Below, piece by piece: positions 7,197 to 13,574 of a stretch of 27,180 nucleotides of DNA (the stretch's first letter is position 1; the number at the start of each line of letters is the position of its first letter). The notes beneath the pieces are model-generated. The model was given only the letters and a program-made list of their open reading frames with translations, did no database searches and was not told where the DNA came from. A program made the position numbers and the translations under genes. This DNA comes from a virus, in IMG/VR virus record IMGVR_UViG_3300022690_000141, positions 1 to 27,180 of that record, one strand, 5' to 3'.

Positions 7197-8500
7197 TAGC
7201 TAATATCTGCTTTAGGGTTTACATAAACCGTTGTACTTGGCTTGGCTAGGCATAAAAACACTTGATATGGGCCTTGCTTTCCTGTTTGTGTCGTTGTTAC
7301 TGAGCATTTTTGTTTTACGTTAGTTCCGCTTAAACCCGTCCAACTTGCACTTGATGATGTTTGATTTGCGGTTGTTTGATTATCTGCGGCTCTATCCGTA
7401 TCAACATTATATAGTGCTGTTGTGTCATCAGGATATTGCACTTCTACCCATATCTCAGCATCAGTTAAGTCTGTTGTTGTTCCATCTTGTACGAATTCTA
7501 TATCAAATGTTTTTGCTGTTGAGAAATCAGCCCACCCCTGTATTATTGGGAACCTTGCTGGTATAAAAAACTCTTTCGCATTAGTGTTTGTTACTATTTT
7601 ATTTGATACAGTTGCGCTATCCGGGTTAGTTGCATCTAAAATAATTCCTGTATCACTGAATAGCTCACCTTGCCTAACTGATCTATACTGTCTATTTACA
7701 GTGTTAGCGCTATCAACACCTTCAATTATTATTGTTTGTGCCGTGTCTGTTTTAACGTTCCTAACCAAGTTAACCGTTAATGCGTTAAGCGCGCAGTTAG
7801 TAGCTATAAATGTCTGGTCTGTTGCTAGGTCGGCAAAATTAACCTGCGCAACACCAGTGCAATCAACACCATCCATAAAAACTACAGACTGATTCGCAAC
7901 GGCTATTACACCATGATCAAGGTCTCCTGTTGCCGTTACAACTGTACTAATAGTTCCTCCTTTTATAATGACTGACTCGTCAGATGCTATCTCTATAACT
8001 GAATTGATTTTACTTGTGTTTGTGCTTTCATTTCTTCTTGTGTCGTTGAGTGATTCTAAGCCATCATCAGTTGCGCCATACCTTATCGCTGGTGATGTGC
8101 TGCCAGTTATCAACCCGCAGACATGCGTGTTTTCTTCCGTTGTGCCATCTTTAACAGTTAACGCCCTACCCCCTGCAAAATAAACACCAAAAACATAACT
8201 ACCTACTAAATCTATAGTAAGGTCGTCATTAGTGCCTATACCACTTAGTTGTGCTGTCATTGCTGGTGATGAGGTTATAGTTGTAGCTCCTGATACTGTT
8301 GAGCTTATAATTGTGCAACCAGCAGGAAAAATAAAGGTTTTACTCCCTGCTGTTAACGACTCTGAACTAGTCCTAGCCCAAGCTAAAGTGTCGGATGCTG
8401 ACATTCCAGTTATTGCAGCCGATAAAGTAGTATAAGCATCGGACCATGTTGTTCCGTCTGCACCGCCAACAGCGGCACTATCTAAAAATACATCAGCCAC
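7196..8500 (-). CDS. Beta-helix-like tail appendage protein (434 aa)
   Basis: Starts with GTG at 8500 (read as MADVFLDSAAVGGADGTTW); AGGAG lies eight bases upstream, and no nearby ATG competes. The N-terminal motif DGTTWSDAYTTLSAAI is typical of right-handed parallel beta-helix proteins, whose first strand is followed by repeated short strands. These continue as SKTFIFPAGCTIISSTVSG, GGRALTVKDG, SVIIKGGTIST and SVVFMDGVDCTG. The C-terminal about 130 residues form a different, beta-sandwich-like domain (FDIEFVQDG, IWVEVQYPDDTTALYN). In phages such proteins are spikes or appendages that may bind surface glycans; no catalytic residues are evident. The 3' end joins the repeat protein and the 5' end overlaps the upstream gene by eight bases. 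Confidence 0.65.
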   Translation of the reverse strand: MADVFLDSAAVGGADGTTWSDAYTTLSAAITGMSASDTLAWARTSSESLTAGSKTFIFPAGCTIISSTVSGATTITSSPAMTAQLSGIGTNDDLTIDLVGSYVFGVYFAGGRALTVKDGTTEENTHVCGLITGSTSPAIRYGATDDGLESLNDTRRNESTNTSKINSVIEIASDESVIIKGGTISTVVTATGDLDHGVIAVANQSVVFMDGVDCTGVAQVNFADLATDQTFIATNCALNALTVNLVRNVKTDTAQTIIIEGVDSANTVNRQYRSVRQGELFSDTGIILDATNPDSATVSNKIVTNTNAKEFFIPARFPIIQGWADFSTAKTFDIEFVQDGTTTDLTDAEIWVEVQYPDDTTALYNVDTDRAADNQTTANQTSSSASWTGLSGTNVKQKCSVTTTQTGKQGPYQVFLCLAKPSTTVYVNPKADIS

Positions 8501-8987
8501 TTAAAGCACTCCTGTTAATTTGGTTTATAGTTTCTTCAGATAATAACGCTAGATTCACACGTTGATAATATAGCTCTACTTCTTCTGTTGGCTTACCTGA
8601 TAAAGATGATAACTCTTGATTACTAAATTGTGCACCTGTAAATAAAATAATAGACTTTAAATTTATTAAACGATAGATACTTTCTAGATGTGTACCCCTG
8701 TCAATTACATCGGCTAAAGCTTCTGGAAGTGTTATATATTTAAAGCCCGTGATAATTTCTGATATGTCACTTGTGCTAGAGTCTATTTTTGTTTCTAGTT
8801 GTGCGAATTCAGCATCTTTTAACTGACTTAAAATATCATTTGTTTTTGATTTCGCATAAGTCAACGGGTCAACACCAGAATTTAAAAGATAGTGTTTAAC
8901 TACATCTTCATATTCAGTTGTAAATGTAACCTGTACTGACTTTCTACCGTCATTTTGTGTAACTTCTGAATTAACACTTACAATCAT
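8493..8987 (-). CDS. Hypothetical protein (164 aa)
   Basis: Starts at ATG 8987 (MIVSVNSEVTQNDGRKSVQV). The N-terminal 40 residues look like a beta hairpin (VQVTFTTEYEDVVKHYLL). The rest is mainly helical, with NDILSQLKDAEFAQLETKI and a C-terminal ELYYQRVNLALLSEETINQI. There is no signal peptide or recognised domain. It overlaps the beta-helix gene by eight bases and its first base is shared with the stop of the secreted protein upstream, so it lies at the junction between the lysis cluster and the virion genes. A virion accessory or chaperone role for the appendage next to it is possible but unproven. Confidence 0.5.
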   Translation of the reverse strand: MIVSVNSEVTQNDGRKSVQVTFTTEYEDVVKHYLLNSGVDPLTYAKSKTNDILSQLKDAEFAQLETKIDSSTSDISEIITGFKYITLPEALADVIDRGTHLESIYRLINLKSIILFTGAQFSNQELSSLSGKPTEEVELYYQRVNLALLSEETINQINRSALSG

Positions 8988-9211
8988 TATTTACAACCCC
9001 AATATATAGATCTTGGTTTTAGTTGTGACCATTCATTAACATTTAGCACAAACGAGAACTGACCTATAAAGCAATTAGCTCGCCTACCTGTTATGTTTTT
9101 AATCCTCATGTATTCGCCACTCTTTATGGTTTGAGGTATAGCGCCAGTGTTTACCGGTTCGCCAGCTGTAGCAAATAAGCTAATGAATATTATTAAAATT
9201 AATCGTACCAT
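8987..9211 (-). CDS. Small exported protein (74 aa), possible lysis accessory
   Basis: ATG 9211 has AAAGGA eight bases upstream. The N-terminus is a plain signal peptide (MVRLILIIFISLFATAGEP), with likely cleavage after ATA or AGE. The mature part, about 55 residues, is basic, with two cysteines (RRANCFIG and WGCK) that could form a disulfide in the periplasm. No lipobox cysteine is present, so it is not an Rz1-type lipoprotein. Its 5' end overlaps the membrane protein 9180-9488 by 32 bases, a layout like that of two-part spanin genes, but the sequence does not confirm it. The role is unknown. Confidence 0.55.
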   Translation of the reverse strand: MVRLILIIFISLFATAGEPVNTGAIPQTIKSGEYMRIKNITGRRANCFIGQFSFVLNVNEWSQLKPRSIYWGCK

Positions 9212-9488
9212 TAATAACGTCCTTTCGCTTTTGCTCTTGAGTAATTAAGTTCTCTAAAATTAAATCATAATCAATCTGTTCGTCATCGTTAAGATCATCT
9301 TTTAAATTATAAATAGCTAATTGTATCTTAGATAACCTTATATCTGTTTCAATCGACTTAAATAATTGTATACGTGAAATCTTTTGTAAATCTTCTTGGG
9401 TAGCTAATTGACTTATCCAACCAAACAACAATATTGACAGTGTAATTAATACAGATAGATTAACATTCTTTTTAGCCCATTCTTTCAT
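9180..9488 (-). CDS. Single-pass membrane protein with helical ectodomain (102 aa)
   Basis: A basic N-terminus (MKEWAKKNVN) precedes one hydrophobic segment (about residues 10-28, LSVLITLSILLFGWISQLA). A helical, charged region of about 70 residues follows (ETDIRLSKIQLAIYNLKDDL). By the positive-inside rule this would be an N-in/C-out inner-membrane protein, the topology of an i-spanin (Rz) or of a small holin-associated protein. It overlaps DUF1353 upstream by four bases and the exported protein downstream by 32 bases. Spanin-like function is inference from topology and neighbours; no family motif is visible. Confidence 0.55.
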   Translation of the reverse strand: MKEWAKKNVNLSVLITLSILLFGWISQLATQEDLQKISRIQLFKSIETDIRLSKIQLAIYNLKDDLNDDEQIDYDLILENLITQEQKRKDVINGTINFNNIH

Positions 9489-9829
9489 TGTTTATTACCG
9501 TAATTACCTTTGCCAAATGCTTTAACATAATAATAAGCTACTTTTGCTTTAATCTTTCCTACATTAAAATCTATAGCAACCTTGTATAAATTATTATCTG
9601 CAACCTTTTTATTGTCGATTGCGTTATCATAAAAATAGTCGTGTAATATTGAAGCCTCAAATAACCTTCCTGCTGGTGACATATACCACCATAGAATTCT
9701 TGGAATATTAGCACCGTTTGATATAAAATCTTTTGTTACTGTTCCGTATGGAGTTACCCAGTCCTCTAGTATTAACCATGAGCGAGCGCCAATCTTTTGT
9801 ACTTTAGGTCCGTTATATCTACGCTTCAT
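9485..9829 (-). CDS. DUF1353 family protein
   Basis: A 114-residue protein with the full DUF1353 signature: KDFISNGANIPRILWWYMSP (about 33-52), then EASILHDYFYDN with a conserved His-Asp (63-64), then a C-terminal helix with VADNNLYKVAIDF and YYYVKAFGKG. The family is common in tailed phages near lysis genes, but its biochemical role is not established; the conserved His/Asp and the buried aromatic core hint at an enzyme or binding pocket. Its ATG shares a base with the holin stop (TAATG), and its 3' end overlaps the single-pass membrane protein. Family call confident, function unknown. Confidence 0.8.
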   Translation of the reverse strand: MKRRYNGPKVQKIGARSWLILEDWVTPYGTVTKDFISNGANIPRILWWYMSPAGRLFEASILHDYFYDNAIDNKKVADNNLYKVAIDFNVGKIKAKVAYYYVKAFGKGNYGNKQ

Positions 9830-10131
9830 TATTTACGATTCAGCAAAATTTCTATATTACAATAGATTTTATCGAATTTGTCGTTTATTTCCGTGATATG
9901 TGAGTCTAGCTTATTGCTTTGCTCTTGGAGTTCTTGTTTGTTAGCATCTGCTAAAGTGAGTTTTTTGTGGGCCATGAATTGAAATACAATATAAACAAGT
10001 CCGAATGATAAGGTACACATTGCCCCTATGCCAGCAGCGTTTTCGTTAAAAAAGCTTAATGTGAATGTTATTGCACCTGAACCAGTTACGAGTGCCGCTG
10101 ATGCCTCAACGATGTGCTTAGGTGCTTCCAT
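9829..10131 (-). CDS. Putative holin (HP1-like, two membrane segments)
   Basis: A 100-residue membrane protein. The first segment spans about residues 9-29 (SAALVTGSGAITFTLSFF) and the second about 32-53 (AAGIGAMCTLSFGLVYIVFQ). The linker FNENAAGIG and the basic patch HKK after segment two match the pattern of HP1-type phage holins. The C-terminal half is a charged coiled coil (QEQSNKLDSHITEINDKFDK). A holin would time lysis by opening the inner membrane to the endolysin, here encoded far away on the plus strand (23317-23676). Another membrane protein of holin-like layout occurs at 14084-14497. Confidence 0.65.
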   Translation of the reverse strand: MEAPKHIVEASAALVTGSGAITFTLSFFNENAAGIGAMCTLSFGLVYIVFQFMAHKKLTLADANKQELQEQSNKLDSHITEINDKFDKIYCNIEILLNRK

Positions 10132-10136
10132 AGTAC

Positions 10137-10343
10137 TTACCTTTTATGTGTTGAGTTTTCGCACTGTTCTTTTGTGTACTTGCACCACTTACAGAAACTC
10201 TTATCGTATATGTTCTCACGTCGAATTCGCTCTCTTTTTTCGTGAAGGTAAACTTTTACGCAAATAGTTACTACAACGACTAATCCAGAATACAATATTT
10301 TGTGTTTTCCAAAGTGCGTTATTATAAGCTGTAGTAAATCCAT
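10137..10343 (-). CDS. Small membrane protein with Cys-rich tail, out-of-frame overlap
   Basis: The chosen start is ATG 10343 (MDLLQLIITHFGKHK), which has AGGTG nine bases upstream; a GTG at 10355 is in frame but lies inside that ribosome site. One hydrophobic segment (about residues 18-32, LYSGLVVVVTICVKVYL) is followed by a basic stretch (HEKRERIRRE) and a cytosolic tail with CKWCKYTKEQC, which could hold metal. The first 128 bases overlap the 3' part of the multi-pass membrane gene 10216-10740 in another frame. Function unknown; the position beside the holin suggests a lysis-cluster accessory. Confidence 0.5.
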   Translation of the reverse strand: MDLLQLIITHFGKHKILYSGLVVVVTICVKVYLHEKRERIRRENIYDKSFCKWCKYTKEQCENSTHKR

Positions 10344-10740
10344 TATATGAAACACCTATTTGTAAAATCCCTACCACTATGATTAATTCGTCATACCACA
10401 CGCTAAAAAAACTACCCAACAAGGACGAAGTTATTGTTAAGTCGTATATTATCATACAATGACAGGTCACCGCAAAAGCGAAAAGCAAGGATTGCTTACT
10501 TGCTAACTTGTCCAAAGGTAGACAACAAACCATTAACAACCCAGCAAAACCGTCCCACGCAATGTTTATTGCTCTATTTGATACGTACTCGAAATCATTT
10601 GTTGACTCTGGTAGCTCAAAAACTATATTTAAAACTGTAAAAAGCAAAATTATAGCCGAATGAACTCTATACCTTGATTCACCAAGAACCAAAATAATAA
10701 AGAAGTATGCAGCTATTACGTACATAAAAATAAAAGACAT
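10216..10740 (-). CDS. Multi-pass membrane protein (174 aa)
   Basis: About four hydrophobic segments: residues 3-20 (FIFMYVIAAYFFIILVLG), about 27-43, about 63-76 and 84-98 (LLFAFAVTCHCMIIYDL), with a further weak one near 118-130. The C-terminus is basic (RKSLPSRKKRANST). The start ATG overlaps the stop of the lysine-rich mini-gene upstream (TAATG). The last 128 bases overlap the 10137-10343 gene in a different frame. It is not a recognised holin family, though small phage membrane proteins of this kind can be holins or exclusion proteins. Function unknown. Confidence 0.55.
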   Translation of the reverse strand: MSFIFMYVIAAYFFIILVLGESRYRVHSAIILLFTVLNIVFELPESTNDFEYVSNRAINIAWDGFAGLLMVCCLPLDKLASKQSLLFAFAVTCHCMIIYDLTITSSLLGSFFSVWYDELIIVVGILQIGVSYNGFTTAYNNALWKTQNIVFWISRCSNYLRKSLPSRKKRANST

Positions 10741-10835
10741 TATTTCTTCTTCTTGTTTACTTTTCTTTTAATAGTTACTTTTTTACCGTTTATTGTTTTT
10801 CTTACTGGTTTTTTATCTTTAGTTCCTGATGCCAT
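10740..10835 (-). CDS. Lysine/arginine-rich 31-aa mini-protein
   Basis: ATG 10835 has AAGGA six bases upstream. The 31 residues include 14 Lys/Arg: MASGTKDKKPVRKTINGKK, followed by VTIKRKVNKKKK. The stop shares its A with the next start (TAATG). It has the same design as the mini-gene before terS: strong ribosome site, basic C-terminus ending in a lysine run, direct coupling. It could bind nucleic acid or acidic membrane lipids, or only secure translation of the downstream membrane gene. No family recognised. Confidence 0.5.
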   Translation of the reverse strand: MASGTKDKKPVRKTINGKKVTIKRKVNKKKK

Positions 10836-10861
10836 GCTTATTCCTTATTATCGGGTTGAGT

Positions 10862-11152
10862 TTAATTATACCTTTTATTCACATCAATTACATCTTCATC
10901 ACAAATCACTAATTCATACAGCCCTTTCCATTCACTTTCAAACTTTAACTCACCCTCTGAAAGTTTTCTTGAGCTTGGTGGTTTTTTACCGTCCTTAATT
11001 TCTATTGCTATTGTGATGTTGTTTTTACTAATGATAATGTCACAGCAGTTTTTTAACTGGCTAATGATTAATACGTACCAACCAAGCTTTCTAAATAGTG
11101 CAACAACTTGCTTTTGATTATCGTCAACCTTTGCAGCTCTTCTAAAGCTCAT
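10862..11152 (-). CDS. VRR-NUC-like PD-(D/E)xK nuclease
   Basis: A 96-residue minimal restriction-fold nuclease. The N-terminus MSFRRAAKVDDNQKQVVALF is typical of the small phage version of this family, in which a first helix (residues 11-24) carries the conserved acidic/Gln residues. The catalytic core is CDIIIS (Asp 38) followed by IAIEIKDGKKPPS (Glu 51, Lys 53), the D-(E)xK signature, and then SRKLSEGELKFESEWKG. Such proteins act on branched or flapped DNA in phage recombination, replication or packaging. It overlaps the HNH-like gene by four bases (ATGA), so two nucleases are coupled here. Confidence 0.8.
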   Translation of the reverse strand: MSFRRAAKVDDNQKQVVALFRKLGWYVLIISQLKNCCDIIISKNNITIAIEIKDGKKPPSSRKLSEGELKFESEWKGLYELVICDEDVIDVNKRYN

Positions 11153-11520
11153 GCTCTTGTATCCATTATTGAATCATAAACTTCTTGACTTGGAACTTCG
11201 TACCCGTCCATTTCCATATCGGCCATCATTTCGCTAAATAACTCTGATTGTTTACCAAACCTTTTGGTGAATTTGTGCTTATGGTGAGTGACATTTAAAG
11301 GATCGTTACTGTTTACATCGTGTAAATCAAACGGCACTGGTATTATAAACTCATGCCCTATGCTTACCTTATTATGCTTTGCACTTCTACCAAGTACGTG
11401 ATGAAGTTGAAAGTTACAATCTTGAGCGTATCCACCAGTATACATTGTGTGAATATTATCATTAGCCCAGTCAGCTATATCAGACATCCATTGCTTTTGT
11501 TTAGCGTTTGCTTGTTTCAT
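11149..11520 (-). CDS. HNH-like (His-Me finger) nuclease, recombination type
   Basis: A 123-residue protein with a histidine-rich core: FQLHHVLGRSAKHN (His 40/41), EFIIPVPFDLHDV (His 67) and NVTHHKHKFTKRFG (His 79, 80 and 82). The order HH ... LH ... HH-K-H with spaced positives matches the compact HNH-related phage proteins near NinG/Rap or DUF968, which cut branched or duplex DNA. The usual zinc-ribbon cysteines are absent, so the fold assignment rests on the His pattern. It starts immediately after the 27-residue basic mini-ORF (TAA then ATG) and overlaps the VRR-NUC-like gene downstream by four bases. Confidence 0.65.
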   Translation of the reverse strand: MKQANAKQKQWMSDIADWANDNIHTMYTGGYAQDCNFQLHHVLGRSAKHNKVSIGHEFIIPVPFDLHDVNSNDPLNVTHHKHKFTKRFGKQSELFSEMMADMEMDGYEVPSQEVYDSIMDTRA

Positions 11521-11604
11521 TTATCTTCTCCTGTATTTAACGTGCTTCTTTTTGAATTCGCTTCTTGATTTTACTTTCTGCTTGTTAAGTAGCATGTTAT
11601 ACAT
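11521..11604 (-). CDS. Lys/Arg-rich 27-aa mini-ORF overlapping a zinc-finger gene
   Basis: ATG 11604 has GGGAG eight bases upstream and opens a 27-residue frame, MYNMLLNKQKVKSRSEF then KKKHVKYRRR; 11 residues are Lys/Arg. Its first 34 bases overlap, in another frame, the 3' end of the zinc-finger gene 11571-11735. Its TAA is followed directly by the ATG of the HNH-like gene. Without it the gap of 50 bases before the HNH gene would be unexplained. Translation is inferred from the ribosome site and the fit between flanking genes. Confidence 0.45.
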   Translation of the reverse strand: MYNMLLNKQKVKSRSEFKKKHVKYRRR

Positions 11605-11735
11605 TTGCAATTCTCCCTACCCATTGAATCATTATTGATGTGATAGCATGGTGTACCTGGAGCAAATAGCTTTCCGCATTTACTGCAATGCTCGTTTGCT
11701 GTTTTAGGTAAAGTCTTAGCGTATCTAGCTTTCAT
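11571..11735 (-). CDS. Small Cys-rich zinc-finger protein (54 aa)
   Basis: ATG 11735 opens a 54-residue frame with five to six possible metal ligands: HCSKCGKLF (Cys 17, Cys 20), PGTPCYHI (Cys 30, His 32) and ENCKCITCYL (Cys 43, 45 and 48). This resembles small phage zinc-binding proteins with a terminal C-x-C-x2-C knuckle. The first four bases overlap the stop of the preceding gene (ATGA), and its last 34 bases overlap the basic mini-ORF. A DNA- or RNA-binding role near nuclease genes is plausible. The specific family is not recognised. Confidence 0.6.
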   Translation of the reverse strand: MKARYAKTLPKTANEHCSKCGKLFAPGTPCYHINNDSMGRENCKCITCYLTSRK

Positions 11736-11965
11736 GATTGCCTCTCTAAAAAATATAATGCAGTTTTCTTTGCTGCTTTTATTTCTTCTTTTGTATAATT
11801 AAAGTTACACCAGCGCTTTAACTCTCTTCGTAAATGTGATGCAAACTGGTTGCTACAATCGGCTGATTCTTTATAGTAATCAGTCCATTTCTTTTCTAGC
11901 TCAATAATTCTTTCATCAACTTTAAAGTCACATTCATACAACCTTTTAAACTCCTCCTTATCCAT
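11732..11965 (-). CDS. Hypothetical helical protein (77 aa)
   Basis: Starts at ATG 11965 (MDKEEFKRLYECDFKVD). The protein is charged and helical throughout (ERIIELEKKWTDYYKESAD, then HLRRELKRWCNFNYTKEEI and KAAKKTALYFLERQS). There is no membrane segment and no recognised domain. Its 3' end overlaps the zinc-finger gene by four bases, and it starts two bases after the upstream gene's stop. It belongs to the chain of short nucleic-acid-related genes between 10862 and 12880. Confidence 0.5.
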   Translation of the reverse strand: MDKEEFKRLYECDFKVDERIIELEKKWTDYYKESADCSNQFASHLRRELKRWCNFNYTKEEIKAAKKTALYFLERQS

Positions 11966-11967
11966 TG

Positions 11968-12411
11968 TTATTCTCCATAGCCCAAACTTAAACCCATTGC
12001 ACCAAAGAAGTTTTGAAGCTCATTTCTAAGCCTGTTGTGCATCTTGGTATCGAATAATCTTGTAACTGGTAATCTTTCCATTTCTAACAGCTGTTCTTCA
12101 TAACTCAATTCAAAGTAACCTTTAGTTTTTAATCCTTCGCCTATTATTGGCCCCATGTATTCATCAGCAAGAAGTATAGGCAAACCGAACGTTAATTTTA
12201 TATACCTTGTAGCCTCTGGAATAGTCAACGCTAATTCATCAGCTATAGCAGGATACCAACCTTGGTAAGCTCTGTTAGCTGCATCACTTCGTTTTTTACC
12301 AACTTCAACCAAAGTTACACGATACTTCTTTTGTGGATTCTTACCCATGTACACATCAATTTTACGGTATACGTCTTGCCTTGTTGATAGTGTTATTAAC
12401 TGGTTTTTCAT
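11968..12411 (-). CDS. Phage recombination-region protein (147 aa), NinB-like position
   Basis: Starts at ATG 12411. The conserved-looking core is KKRSDAANRAYQGWYPAIAD, followed by EATRYIKLTFGLPILLAD and a C-terminal RLPVTRLFDTKMHNRLRNEL. Patterns like 'RSxxxNxxYxxWxxxIA' and 'VTRLxxTKMxxxLxxxL' are reminiscent of phage recombination mediator proteins of the NinB type, which have a similar Asn-anchored helix and a late basic helix. The resemblance is partial, so I give no gene name. It is followed by small genes and the two nucleases, a fitting context. It overlaps the HTH gene upstream by four bases. Confidence 0.5.
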   Translation of the reverse strand: MKNQLITLSTRQDVYRKIDVYMGKNPQKKYRVTLVEVGKKRSDAANRAYQGWYPAIADELALTIPEATRYIKLTFGLPILLADEYMGPIIGEGLKTKGYFELSYEEQLLEMERLPVTRLFDTKMHNRLRNELQNFFGAMGLSLGYGE

Positions 12412-12593
12412 ACCGACACCAAAACCATCATATTTTTATTAATGCTAATATTTTTTAACTTGCCTCTACCTATTAAATAATAAGCGTCACTTCTAGCAGT
12501 CATACGAGTTATATTTAAAGCTTTAGATAAGTAAGTTACATTACAAGCCTTTTTACACAACTCAACTATACTTTCGTGCCTTTCGCGTATCAT
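12408..12593 (-). CDS. Small helix-turn-helix protein (61 aa)
   Basis: A 61-residue protein. Residues 15-37 (KACNVTYLSKALNITRMTAR) fit a helix-turn-helix: a first helix, a turn with the N-x-T pair and a recognition helix, then a beta wing (GRGKLKNISINKNMMVLVS). This resembles the short DNA-binding proteins that follow phage early promoters. It overlaps both neighbours by four bases (ATGA), so it is translated together with the wHTH-like gene upstream. Target unknown. Confidence 0.55.
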   Translation of the reverse strand: MIRERHESIVELCKKACNVTYLSKALNITRMTARSDAYYLIGRGKLKNISINKNMMVLVSV

Positions 12594-12880
12594 GCCATCA
12601 CCAATTTATGCGAGTTATTAGCCAGTACAACTACATTAACAAGCTTATTCTTAACCAGTGACCTAATATCACGTCTAATCGTTGATTGCTCACCTATGCC
12701 ACTTTCACAGCATTTATTGATTAACGCTACTTGCCCGATATTGTTATTTGCAGATATAACACCTAATACTACTTCACGCCTTGCTAATCTCTGGTTAGTT
12801 CGTGATGTAATTATATTCGTTGGCATTGCCGGTATTACTCCAGGCTTTCTTTGCATTGTTCTTATTGATTGTAAATTCAT
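12590..12880 (-). CDS. Winged helix-turn-helix-like protein (96 aa)
   Basis: The N-terminal 35 residues are basic and flexible (MNLQSIRTMQRKPGVIP). The rest has a plausible wHTH layout: VVLGVISANNNIGQVALINK, then STIRRDIRSLVKNKLVNVVV (recognition helix about 67-78), then a wing ending SHKLVMA. Its partner, 12408-12593, is a second small HTH protein, so the two may act together or regulate the region. No effector domain. A role in recombination or control of this operon is inference. Confidence 0.5.
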   Translation of the reverse strand: MNLQSIRTMQRKPGVIPAMPTNIITSRTNQRLARREVVLGVISANNNIGQVALINKCCESGIGEQSTIRRDIRSLVKNKLVNVVVLANNSHKLVMA

Positions 12881-12881
12881 G

Positions 12882-12971
12882 TTACCAACTCACATATATT
12901 GCTGAAATTATTAAAAAGGCTACTACTGCTTTACTGTACTTTTCCCAGAACTCTTTGTCTTTAGTGTTCAT
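12882..12971 (-). CDS. Single-pass membrane micro-protein (29 aa)
   Basis: ATG 12971 opens a 29-residue frame: a charged head (MNTKDKEFWEKYSKA) and a hydrophobic segment (VVAFLIISAIYVSW). It fills the gap between two genes and overlaps the exported protein upstream by 11 bases. Its stop lies one base before the next start. Function unknown; such peptides are often membrane-active or pair with larger membrane proteins. Confidence 0.5.
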   Translation of the reverse strand: MNTKDKEFWEKYSKAVVAFLIISAIYVSW

Positions 12972-13161
12972 TATTCACCTCGATACATTTTAAAACGTGA
13001 TTATTTTTAGCTTTGATTTCTTTTACTTGTTTACATAACAAACTGTACTCAGACTTATCAAGATTAATCTTGTCTGTTATTGCATCCATCAAATCAGGTT
13101 CGCCACAAAAAGCTAAACTTAAAACTAATATGGTTAATATAATTAAACTGTCATTATTCAT
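12961..13161 (-). CDS. Small exported or membrane-tethered protein (66 aa)
   Basis: The N-terminus MNNDSLIILTILVLSLAFCG is a signal-anchor-like segment with a cysteine at its end (LAFC, residues 16-19). That is close to a lipobox but has Phe where a small residue is expected, so lipidation is doubtful. The following 47 residues are charged and helical (DAITDKINLDKSEYSLL, VKEIKAKNNHVLKCIEV). It overlaps the coiled-coil gene upstream by four bases (ATGA) and the membrane micro-gene downstream by 11. Function unknown. Confidence 0.5.
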   Translation of the reverse strand: MNNDSLIILTILVLSLAFCGEPDLMDAITDKINLDKSEYSLLCKQVKEIKAKNNHVLKCIEVNNEH

Positions 13162-13340
13162 TGCATAAACCTATTAGTTGCCGTAATCACCTTTAAACTA
13201 ATCACATTCTCTAACCTTATGATTTCATCTTTAAGCGCGTTGTTTACCTCTATTAAATCTAAATAATCTAAAGTTACATCTCTTAACTCATTATCTAAAT
13301 CGCTATTCTGCTTTGATAGTTGTTGGTATGACATTGGCAT
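13158..13340 (-). CDS. Coiled-coil protein (60 aa)
   Basis: ATG 13340 has AAGGA eight bases upstream, preferred over a second ATG at 13334. Nearly the whole protein is a heptad-patterned helix (NSDLDNELRDVTLDYLDL, NNALKDEIIRLENVISLKV), so it probably forms a dimer. There is no DNA-binding motif. It shares four bases with the exported protein gene downstream, and may be its cytosolic partner or an unrelated early protein. Confidence 0.5.
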   Translation of the reverse strand: MPMSYQQLSKQNSDLDNELRDVTLDYLDLIEVNNALKDEIIRLENVISLKVITATNRFMQ

Positions 13341-13355
13341 TAGATTTATCCTTGC

Positions 13356-13565
13356 TTAAAGCTGAATATTAATTGTTAGCTCTACTGATGCGTAGATGAT
13401 AAAACAACCGTAACAACCTGCTAACAACGCAACAAAACCACTTACTCTTGTAATTAAGTCTAACTCTTTCGGGCAAGAATTTGTCGTAGCAACATAACCA
13501 ACAAGCGCTACACAAAGTGACATTACAAAAAAGAACAAAATCAATATTAATTTTAAAGCTTCCAT
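13356..13565 (-). CDS. Two-pass membrane protein (69 aa)
   Basis: Segment one covers about residues 5-26 (KLILILFFFVMSLCVALVGYV) in spirit, and segment two about 41-60 (VSGFVALLAGCYGCFIIYA), with a short loop holding NSCPKELD. Topology N-in/C-in with a small periplasmic loop is plausible. It is one of several tiny membrane genes between 12882 and 13565. It could be an exclusion or holin-like protein, but no family is recognised. Confidence 0.5.
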   Translation of the reverse strand: MEALKLILILFFFVMSLCVALVGYVATTNSCPKELDLITRVSGFVALLAGCYGCFIIYASVELTINIQL

Positions 13566-13574
13566 TATTTTTCC

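Noticed and set aside
7422-7892. Long plus-strand frames opposite the beta-helix and other virion genes (also near 7345-7566, 7968-8183, 8232-8435)
   Set aside because: They are antisense to a well-supported minus gene with GTG start and ribosome site, have no ribosome sites, and their translations are low-complexity reflections of T/S-rich coding.
10753-10998. Plus frame across the basic mini-gene and the VRR-NUC-like gene
   Set aside because: Antisense to two minus genes with strong start signals; the hydrophobic translation arises from reversed lysine codons.
12961-13161. Lipoprotein call from the LAFC segment
   Set aside because: Phe before the Cys does not fit the usual lipobox, so only an exported or anchored protein is claimed.
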